Source of the DNA: Akkermansia muciniphila | GTDB taxonomy: Bacteria > Verrucomicrobiota > Verrucomicrobiia > Limisphaerales > SIBE01 | Direction of reading: 5' to 3' | DNA length: 64,000 nt | Assembly: GCA_945861765.1 (NCBI GenBank) | Contig: CAMAWP010000001.1 | Location: 1-64,000, forward strand | Shown here: positions 57,651 through 64,000 of the stretch, one piece after another | Layout: each line of letters opens with the position of its first letter | Position numbering within the stretch: the first letter of the stretch is position 1 | The notes under the pieces: model-generated | Database searches by the model: none | What the model was told of the DNA's origin: nothing | What the model saw: the letters and a program-made list of their open reading frames with translations, nothing else | Made by a program: the position numbers and the translations under genes

Positions 57651-60600
57651 TTATGCCCAAGTCTCCAGAACCTGATTGGGTCGGGAGGATGTTCGAGTGG
57701 TAGCGGTTTTTTTGGGTTCGGCACTCGGGCGTGCCAAATCACGGGTCACGTCGAGAAATTCACGCGCATAAGCACGGTCGGCGGTAGTTTGACGATGCTC
57801 ATTTCCGCCCGAGCCGAACTGATTTAGCTGCTGCTGAGGAAGCGAGTTTTGTCCACTCCCAGCTTCCAATGGTTTGAGCTGAATCCCGCGCTCGGCCAGC
57901 ACTGCTTGGAGCTCCGGCCAATGCGGAGCAACTGCCCCCCAATTGCCGCTCTCCAACGTGGCATGCACATGGACTTGGTTGTCCTGGAGTTTAAGCTTAA
58001 GATTCAGATGAGTCTCCTGATCCGGACGGATGCTCACGACCCAATCTTGGTGACTGGTCGCATGGAATTTCTCAACCGCCGACCATACGTGGTCAGCTAG
58101 CTTTGTGGCCGTAACTCGCACGGATTCTCCGAACTCCATCGCGCCTGGCTCCGAGACTTTTTGCCCTTCATTATTCGAAGATAAATTATAGAACGCCGAC
58201 GCATCCTGCACTCTCTGGCTTACTAACTCAGGCTTCACTAAACGTGATCCGGCACTCGACAGAATCGGCTCATAAGGACGGAGCGCGCTGTCAATACTGC
58301 CAAAGCTAGGAACATTTTTCCCAAGCATCTCAATTCCAGTCTCGCTGTTCGCGCGTAAAGCCATTGCGGAACCCTGCTCAGCATCTACTGTGCCGCCACG
58401 AGAAGAGTGGAGCTTCGGGAGAGCAGCCTGCCGTTCGAGCGAGTGAGCTCGCATCGAAGGACTGCTGACTTCTGTTGATTCAACTCCTGAGTCAACATTA
58501 CGACGGATTGCTGAAGAAAAATCGTTGGACTCTTGCGCTTCCAAAACCGTTTCCGAGGGAGCGTCCATAGCCGATTCATCTTTGCTTCGATCCGATGAAC
58601 CAAATTGAGCATCCTCTGAACTCCGAGACTCTCCAGCGTCAGGACCTGTAGGCGGTCTCTCAAAAGCCGGGTTCAAATCTCGATTGGGTTGCTCAGCCAG
58701 TTTCAAATTGGACGGCGTTAACGGCTCCGCAGATTGGAGGATCGTCGGCCCGAGGACCGAAGTTGAACTCACGGAGGATTGGTTCACCGAATCAGCCTTC
58801 GTCTGAATCCCAACCTTCAGTTCGCCTGGCTTTGACTCGCCCTTGGTGATGACCGTTTCTGGCTTCGATAAAAGCTGTGATAATCCTCGCAGTTTTTTCC
58901 CAGAGTCGCTGACCTCCGGAGCCTTAGGCTCCATCAATGGAATTCCAGTGCGACTTTGCACTTCAGCCAAGATTCCCGGGCTAGCTCCTACTTCTTTTGC
59001 AATTGCGCTGGATGAATCTGTCTGGGAGAGAGTCTGCCTTGAGGGTTCGGACGCCGGATTCGGATTGCCGAGTTCCTGGCTTGACCGCCTCGGAATCGAG
59101 CTAGCAACCTGCCTCTGGTAACGGATGTTTTGCGATGACGCATCTGCCCCCGCCGCTCGATTCTGGGTCGCCAAAGGGCCGATCTCTGCCTTCACTTCGG
59201 GAGCAATCGTCGAAGGCGAAGAGCCAACTGAAGTTGTTCTCTTAACATCAGCTTTCGCAGCGTCATCAACGCTTGGAGTTGCAGGAAGATTCGATCTGTC
59301 AACGGATGGGCTAAAGTTCTTGGAAGACCTCTCGGTTGGATTCTGAGAACTCGACTGAGTATTCCCGGTGAAAACCGGCGAATTGCCTAGTTGTTGACCT
59401 CGCTGATTCGATCTTTCGTCGCCTAGCACGCCCGTTTGCAAAATGCCACTGCTCAGTGCATCGACTTGGGCCTCCGAAGGAATAGTCGATCCAATAGGTC
59501 TGCCATCCAATATTGCCGCCTGGCGCGCTGCAATCCCGAACTGTGCGACACTCTGCATCACTGGACTTCGTCGAAGAGCCTCTGCCATCGGCGATTCAGC
59601 GGTGCGCGAGGGTCTCGAAGGATTCGGCAAAGGCAGATTCACTCGCTTGGGGGATGCAGGCTTCACCACCTCGACAGCGGCCTCAGGAATGCCAGCGGGC
59701 TGCTTGAGAGAATCAGGGTTACTCTTATGAATGATGGTTTTTTTGTCGAGAGGCGCTGACGCTAAATTGTTCGTGTCTGGTATGGAGTTATTTTCAACAG
59801 CGGACGGTGGCTCCGGAACTTGGCTCTCCGCTTTCGTCGGAAGGGACTGCCCCGCGACCGTGTTGCTGCTAACGACCGCTGGCTCGGGATAATTGGTCGC
59901 GGTCAGATTTGGTTGTCCGGCCTCACCGACTTCGAAATTGGAGGAAGGTTCAATCGTCTGACCTGCGAGCTTCTGAGAAGTTTTCAAGCTCGGTTGCCCA
60001 GCCTGGACAACCGGAAATTCAACCGAAGGCTTGATCACTTGATCCATCGTTTTTTCAGCACGTAACTGTGCCGTGGCTGCGTTGGCTTTTTGGAAAATGG
60101 GCCGATCATCGCCAAGATCATTGCGGAGAGTTCTTGGTTCTGGCAACTGAATCGTGCTCGATCTCGGTTCTCCCGCCTCGCTGCTCTTGAGCAGATCGGA
60201 TTCGAACGCTGAACCAAGCTGGGGCAGGTTCTCCCGGGCGATAACATCAGGGTGAGAACGATTGTTCTGACCCGAACTGATTATTCCGCCGATCACGCTA
60301 TCCTGCGATGCTTCGGTTTGAAGACTTTCTTTTCCAGATCCCGAAACAGGGACTATTGGGATCAGGCTGATCTCAACCTTAGGCAGTTCAGCAATCACGA
60401 GTTGAGCCGCCGCTTGACTAAGTTCCAGCACTGGCAACTGAACGCGTCGTGTGATTCTTTGATCTGATTCGGTGTTAGAATCCTCATCGACCAGGTCTTG
60501 ACCGGTATCGCCTCCGTCAGCGACGTCGGCGCTAACGTCTGTGAGCTCAGAGTTCTCCAGTTCACCAGATGTGCCCGTTTGGGGGGCGGTTGTTGCCGCG

Positions 60601-60965
60601 CGTTGCCGTGGAGCGGCCGCTAGATTTCCTTTGGACAGTGTCGGTGGTAAAGTAGCGTTTTTACCGTCGCCTTTCTTTGCCACAAGGACTGAAGCGTCCT
60701 TTTGCGGGGCCGGTGTGGTCGAGCGTTGCCGCGGAGTGGTAGCTAAATTTCCTTTGGCGAGTGTCGGTGTAAAGGCAGCGCTTTTACCATCGTTTCTCTT
60801 TGCGACAACGACTGGAATACGGGGAGTTGTCGGCGATGAAGCACCGAGGGCTGCTTCAAACGACCTGGTCGAACCGTCTTCGGTTTTAGGACTCCCTCCG
60901 GAGCTGGTTAACAGCGAATCTTCGGTTGAAGCATGCTTGGGATTACTGACCAGAAAAATATTCAT
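57651..60965 (-). CDS. fliK: Very long FliK hook-length control protein
   Basis: A 1104-residue protein, about two to three times the usual FliK length (about 400-500). The first 950 residues are low-complexity, Ser/Pro/Thr/Glu-rich and likely unfolded, the ruler part. The C-terminal flg_hook domain (about residues 985-1065) shows WVVSIRPDQETHLNLKLKLQ, VHATLESGNWGAVAPHW and LAERGIQLKPLEA. A 123-bp tandem duplication lies near the N-terminus. FliK measures the hook and triggers the FlhB switch. It lies between the MotE-like gene (ATGA overlap) and flgD. Confidence 0.87.
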   Translation of the reverse strand: MNIFLVSNPKHASTEDSLLTSSGGSPKTEDGSTRSFEAALGASSPTTPRIPVVVAKRNDGKSAAFTPTLAKGNLATTPRQRSTTPAPQKDASVLVAKKGDGKNATLPPTLSKGNLAAAPRQRAATTAPQTGTSGELENSELTDVSADVADGGDTGQDLVDEDSNTESDQRITRRVQLPVLELSQAAAQLVIAELPKVEISLIPIVPVSGSGKESLQTEASQDSVIGGIISSGQNNRSHPDVIARENLPQLGSAFESDLLKSSEAGEPRSSTIQLPEPRTLRNDLGDDRPIFQKANAATAQLRAEKTMDQVIKPSVEFPVVQAGQPSLKTSQKLAGQTIEPSSNFEVGEAGQPNLTATNYPEPAVVSSNTVAGQSLPTKAESQVPEPPSAVENNSIPDTNNLASAPLDKKTIIHKSNPDSLKQPAGIPEAAVEVVKPASPKRVNLPLPNPSRPSRTAESPMAEALRRSPVMQSVAQFGIAARQAAILDGRPIGSTIPSEAQVDALSSGILQTGVLGDERSNQRGQQLGNSPVFTGNTQSSSQNPTERSSKNFSPSVDRSNLPATPSVDDAAKADVKRTTSVGSSPSTIAPEVKAEIGPLATQNRAAGADASSQNIRYQRQVASSIPRRSSQELGNPNPASEPSRQTLSQTDSSSAIAKEVGASPGILAEVQSRTGIPLMEPKAPEVSDSGKKLRGLSQLLSKPETVITKGESKPGELKVGIQTKADSVNQSSVSSTSVLGPTILQSAEPLTPSNLKLAEQPNRDLNPAFERPPTGPDAGESRSSEDAQFGSSDRSKDESAMDAPSETVLEAQESNDFSSAIRRNVDSGVESTEVSSPSMRAHSLERQAALPKLHSSRGGTVDAEQGSAMALRANSETGIEMLGKNVPSFGSIDSALRPYEPILSSAGSRLVKPELVSQRVQDASAFYNLSSNNEGQKVSEPGAMEFGESVRVTATKLADHVWSAVEKFHATSHQDWVVSIRPDQETHLNLKLKLQDNQVHVHATLESGNWGAVAPHWPELQAVLAERGIQLKPLEAGSGQNSLPQQQLNQFGSGGNEHRQTTADRAYAREFLDVTRDLARPSAEPKKTATTRTSSRPNQVLETWA
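60578..60823. repeat. 123-bp tandem duplication in fliK
   Basis: Two diverged copies with an exact 123-bp period, e.g. CGTTGCCGTGGAGCGG at 60601 and CGTTGCCGCGGAGTGG at 60724. They encode two 41-residue units sharing VAK-DGK-A----PTL-KGNLA--PRQR (about residues 52-88 and 93-129 of FliK). Confidence 0.8.
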
Positions 60966-61681
60966 CTCTTCATTGGTAATTGCGGTTTAGGCGCCAGCGT
61001 ACGGATTTTTTCGCTGATTTCAGTCGCCCTCCCGAGCTCTTTCGTGAGCTTGTTCGTGGCAAAATTCTCCAGGATCTCGGCCTGTTGTTTGTAGGGCATC
61101 ACGAAGAGGATTCTCGCGATCTCATCAACTGGCATGGCGTTCAAGATGGAAACAGCATTCTCCGGAACCATATTCGTGAAAACATTGGCTAATTGCCTCA
61201 GTTGGTTCGTTTCTGAGCTTTGGACGATGGTCCTCTCTTTGGTCAAAGCCTGCTCCAACGAAGCCTTGGCTTGCCCCATAGCATTAGTGATCAAGCCAAT
61301 TTCAGCTTTCTCCAATTTCAACTGACGCTCCAGATCTCTGAGCATACGCTCCTTTTCCATCAACGCGGATTTTTCCTGTTGAAGTTCGATGCGCAATTGC
61401 ACCATCTCGGGGTTGCTAAAATTCAAAGAACCTGCTTCCCCGGGTTGGCCAACCGTAGGTCCTACTTGTGGAGCGCGAACGATCGGCTTCGAAACCGTTT
61501 CCTCCGGAGGCGCCGGCTGATTGGTGGAAACGATTCCAGAACTATCGTTGGTCCCACCTGCAGCACTGAGGCCTTTTCCTGGAGATCCCGTATCTGGCTT
61601 CCACAACATGAAAAACGTACCCAAAAAGGCGGCCATTCCGAGGACTGCCGCGAACCACTTGGATGTAAGCATTTTCTTCAT
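60962..61681 (-). CDS. MotE-like protein (FliJ-FliK intergenic)
   Basis: A 239-residue protein. A membrane anchor (about residues 9-26), a Pro/Ser/Thr-rich segment, a coiled coil (about 95-165, EKSALMEKERMLRDLERQLK), and a C-terminal MgtE-N/FliG-N-like helical domain (MVPENAVSILNAMPVDEIARI; LFVMPYKQQAEIL). This is the layout of MotE, a chaperone of the MotC/stator or flagellar assembly in other bacteria. It lies between fliJ and fliK, as in many flagellar operons. Confidence 0.75.
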   Translation of the reverse strand: MKKMLTSKWFAAVLGMAAFLGTFFMLWKPDTGSPGKGLSAAGGTNDSSGIVSTNQPAPPEETVSKPIVRAPQVGPTVGQPGEAGSLNFSNPEMVQLRIELQQEKSALMEKERMLRDLERQLKLEKAEIGLITNAMGQAKASLEQALTKERTIVQSSETNQLRQLANVFTNMVPENAVSILNAMPVDEIARILFVMPYKQQAEILENFATNKLTKELGRATEISEKIRTLAPKPQLPMKR

Positions 61682-61688
61682 AACTGAA

Positions 61689-62147
61689 TCATCTCCATTT
61701 CAGGGCGAGGTTGCCTATGGACTTCAGTGTGGCGAAATCATCAGCAGTTTTTTGTTCCGCCTTCGCGACTCGATCGAGGTAGCTGGCGAGTTGCTTTTCA
61801 CGAAGCTTTTCAATCACTTCCCGTTTCTGGCGGGCTTCCAGTAACACCCTCGATTTCTCAGTGAGAATCACCTGCGCCTTTTGCATTTCCAACCGGCAGC
61901 GCTGCAAAGTCTCTTGAAGCGCTCGAAGACCTTGCTGCATGATTTGAACCTCTTGCGAACTGACTGCCTTCCTCAAGATTTCACGGCGAGAATCAAAGAC
62001 ATCTTCAATCTGTTTTTGAATTTCTCGATGCCAAGCCGCGATCTTTTCGAACTGAGCCTGCGCCAGAGAAAACGCTTCGAGAGCCCTTCTTTCCTCGCTG
62101 GCCCTCACCGTCATGACAGCTTGAAGAGAAAATTGAAATGGCTTCAT
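61689..62147 (-). CDS. fliJ: Flagellar export chaperone FliJ
   Basis: A 152-residue, almost entirely helical, charged coiled-coil protein (MKPFQFSLQAVMTVRASEERRALEAF; KREVIEKLREKQLASYLDRVAKAEQKTADDFA). Start and length fit FliJ, and the gene follows fliI by 18 bp. FliJ is the stalk of the export ATPase that also escorts chaperones. The sequence family is poorly conserved; gene order carries much of the weight. Confidence 0.88.
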   Translation of the reverse strand: MKPFQFSLQAVMTVRASEERRALEAFSLAQAQFEKIAAWHREIQKQIEDVFDSRREILRKAVSSQEVQIMQQGLRALQETLQRCRLEMQKAQVILTEKSRVLLEARQKREVIEKLREKQLASYLDRVAKAEQKTADDFATLKSIGNLALKWR

Positions 62148-62165
62148 GGTGGCAAAGCGTTAAAT

Positions 62166-63542
62166 TCATTTGCGCTGCTTCGTATCGACTGGCACGGGCA
62201 ACGGGTTCATCACTTGACTTAAAAACTGCCAACTCTCGCTGATGGCCCTGCTCTCGGTGACCTGCTGTCGCAGAAAACCCATCAGTGGCCCCTGCAATCG
62301 AATGGATTGATCAATAGCCTGATTGCTCCCAGCAAGATAAGCTCCAATTGTAATCAAATCCTGATTTTTACGATAGATAGCCATGGTTTCACGCGCCCTC
62401 CCTGCCAGCTCTAGTTGCTCCGGGCTCAACAAATCACGAGTCAAACGGCTGACACTCCCCAAAACATCGATCGCGGGGTAATGGTTTAGAGCCGCAAGCT
62501 CGCGTGTGAGGACTAAATGGCCATCAAGGATCGAACGAGCCGCATCGGCAACAGGATCATTCATGTCATCCCCTTCCACTAAAACGGTAAAGAGGCCGGT
62601 CATCGAACCATTGTCGTCGTTGCCAGCTCGTTCAAGCAACTGCGGTAATAAAGCAAAGACTGACGGCGTGTAGCCACGAGAAGTTGGAGGCTCGCCGACG
62701 GCCAAACCGATTTCTCGCTGAGCCATCGCGAAACGCGTGACAGAATCCATCATCAGCAAGACATTTTTACCCTCCGACCGGAAATATTCTGCGATCGTCA
62801 TGGCCAGAAATGTAGCTCTGACACGGACAAGCGCTGGCTGATTTGACGTCGATACGATCACAACAGATTTGGCGCGTCCGGCTTCATCCAAGTCCCTTTC
62901 CAAGAACTCACGGACTTCACGACCGCGTTCGCCTATCAGAGCAATCACATTGACATCGGCCTCCGCACGGCTGGCCATCATTCCTAGCAGGGTCGATTTA
63001 CCAACACCGCTCCCGGAAAAAATACCCATGCGCTGACCTCGCCCGCATGGCATAAATGTGTCGATCGCTTTGATGCCAGTCCGGAATTGTTGTGTGATCC
63101 GGTCTCGCTTGAGTGGGTGAGGGGCAGCAAGCTTTAACTCATCGATCGGCACAGTTGGGAGAGCTCCCAAATCATCGATGGGATTACCGAGCCCATCGAG
63201 AACTCGGCCTTTTAACTCCGCCCCAACTGGGACCCGCAAACGCGAGCCGGTCGCAATTACCTTGCTGCCCGGAGAAATACCATGGACCTCGCCAAGTGGC
63301 ATGAGCAGGAGATGTTCATTTCGGAAGCCGACAACTTCAGCCAAAAGGCCGTCCGGATTGGAAGGTGATTCAATCCGGCAAATATCCCCGACGGCTGACA
63401 TGGGTCCCCGTGATTCAATCACGAGACCGATCATCTGCAAAACACGTCCATGACGCTCGACGAGGGAGGTGGAACGTAACCGCGAGCGGGCATGCTGGAT
63501 GACGGTCGGTGTTCCGGAGCTTTCCTCGACGAGTTTGATCAT
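62166..63542 (-). CDS. fliI: Flagellum-specific ATPase FliI
   Basis: A 458-residue F1-beta-like ATPase. Walker A is GIFSGSGVGKSTLLGMMASR (about residue 170), with ALIGERGREVREFLERDLDE and Walker B LLMMDSVTRFAMAQREIGLAVGEPP. The C-terminal region carries ESRAISESWQ. It powers or primes flagellar export with FliH and FliJ. Its ATG overlaps the fliH stop by 4 bp. Confidence 0.96.
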   Translation of the reverse strand: MIKLVEESSGTPTVIQHARSRLRSTSLVERHGRVLQMIGLVIESRGPMSAVGDICRIESPSNPDGLLAEVVGFRNEHLLLMPLGEVHGISPGSKVIATGSRLRVPVGAELKGRVLDGLGNPIDDLGALPTVPIDELKLAAPHPLKRDRITQQFRTGIKAIDTFMPCGRGQRMGIFSGSGVGKSTLLGMMASRAEADVNVIALIGERGREVREFLERDLDEAGRAKSVVIVSTSNQPALVRVRATFLAMTIAEYFRSEGKNVLLMMDSVTRFAMAQREIGLAVGEPPTSRGYTPSVFALLPQLLERAGNDDNGSMTGLFTVLVEGDDMNDPVADAARSILDGHLVLTRELAALNHYPAIDVLGSVSRLTRDLLSPEQLELAGRARETMAIYRKNQDLITIGAYLAGSNQAIDQSIRLQGPLMGFLRQQVTESRAISESWQFLSQVMNPLPVPVDTKQRK

Positions 63543-64000
63543 TCGTTAACGGCCTTCTTGAGCAACTCGATCTTGGTTTCTCGACGGGCATCGAGTTCTC
63601 CGAATCGTGTTTCCACTAAACAGCCACCACGGGTTATTTTGGGATCAGCCCGAAACTTGATGATCGGATAGGCTCCAGCTCGGTTGAGGAGGCTGGATTG
63701 ATGTTGCTCCAACAAAACTAGGTCTTCGGGATGCAAAATGATTGCCACCTCAGTGTCCTGTTCCACCAAAGTCATAGCCTCTCCGACATAAGCTTCGACC
63801 ATGTCAGAGGAAATAGGAATCCCAGACGTCAGCTTGATGGCCGCCTCTCCCGCGAGCATCACAACGTGCTTTTCGAGAGACCTGAACATTTCAGTCATCT
63901 TTCCGTGGACGCTTTTATTGAGCGCTTCCAGCACACGAATGACATCCGCGCGATGGCCGGTTTCCCATTCGCTGCGCAATTCTTCCACCTTGCGAACCGA
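63539..64000 (-). CDS. fliH: Flagellar export regulator FliH, C-terminal part
   Basis: The frame is open to the window edge, so the N-terminus is outside. The visible 153 residues (beginning SVRKVEELRSEWETGH) resemble FliH C-terminal parts: helical EALNKSVHGKMTEMF, then VVMLAGEAAIKLTS, DTEVAIILHPEDL and ADPKITRGGCLVETRFGELDARRETKIELL, the V-ATPase E-subunit-like pattern. FliH binds and restrains FliI. The apparent start at 63988 is an internal GTG. Confidence 0.9.
   Translation of the reverse strand, partial: SVRKVEELRSEWETGHRADVIRVLEALNKSVHGKMTEMFRSLEKHVVMLAGEAAIKLTSGIPISSDMVEAYVGEAMTLVEQDTEVAIILHPEDLVLLEQHQSSLLNRAGAYPIIKFRADPKITRGGCLVETRFGELDARRETKIELLKKAVNE

Noticed and set aside
1..64000. 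CRISPR arrays, tRNA/rRNA genes, insertion sequences, prophage
   Set aside because: No spaced direct repeats, no cloverleaf or rRNA sequence and no transposase or integrase was seen; the tandem heptamers have no spacers and lie in coding frames.

Overview
The window is bacterial chromosomal DNA of moderate GC, about 53-55% by eye. It is packed with long operons and carries a complete-looking flagellar export and basal-body cluster. No rRNA, tRNA, CRISPR array, transposase or phage gene was found. A Verrucomicrobiota bacterium is the best guess. This rests on the gene style (fused ferritin-like/ATP-grasp protein, TPR-rich glycosyltransferases, weak Shine-Dalgarno sequences) and on translated 7-bp tandem repeats (HPTSNI- and LKSQISN-type peptides) that I associate from memory with that phylum. 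The assignment is inference.

Left part (1-18 kb), mostly housekeeping: the ispH 3' end, a CE1-like esterase, an SGNH hydrolase, a ferritin-like/ATP-grasp fusion, then rpmI-rplT-pheS, an inserted small-ORF/nucleotidyltransferase pair, and pheT. On the minus strand follow mogA, moaC and panB (molybdopterin and pantothenate), an MFS transporter and menG/ubiE. A type IV pilus/secretion ATPase with an MshEN-domain companion and a methyltransferase run on the plus strand.

Middle part (18-44 kb), all on the minus strand: a large glycan island. Transcription runs from about 44.3 kb down to 18.2 kb. It starts with a NusG/RfaH-like elongation factor and a CBS-NeuB-SAF-TIM-barrel fusion (nonulosonate synthase). 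Next come a CMP-nonulosonate cytidylyltransferase, a DUF115-TPR-methyltransferase fusion, and a block of deoxysugar genes joined by ATGA/GTGA overlaps (C-methyltransferase, DegT aminotransferase, RmlC-like epimerase, three SDR epimerase/dehydratases). Two methyltransferases and a 2349-residue protein with three GT2 domains and five TPR modules end this unit at a perfect 12-bp terminator hairpin. A second, more AT-rich unit follows: a small protein, a DUF115/Maf protein, a B12-radical SAM enzyme, a second cytidylyltransferase and another DUF115-like protein. The island lies next to the flagellin genes, so flagellin (or surface) glycosylation with a nonulosonic acid and a branched deoxysugar is the likely job.

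Right part (44.5-64 kb), minus strand: fliW-csrA-flagellin-flagellin, then flhF, flhA, flhB, fliR, fliQ, fliP, fliO, fliN, fliM, fliL, flgE, flgD, fliK, a MotE-like gene, fliJ, fliI and a partial fliH that runs off the window. A hairpin carrying a CsrA consensus loop lies between the two flagellin genes, which fits FliW-CsrA-flagellin homeostatic control.
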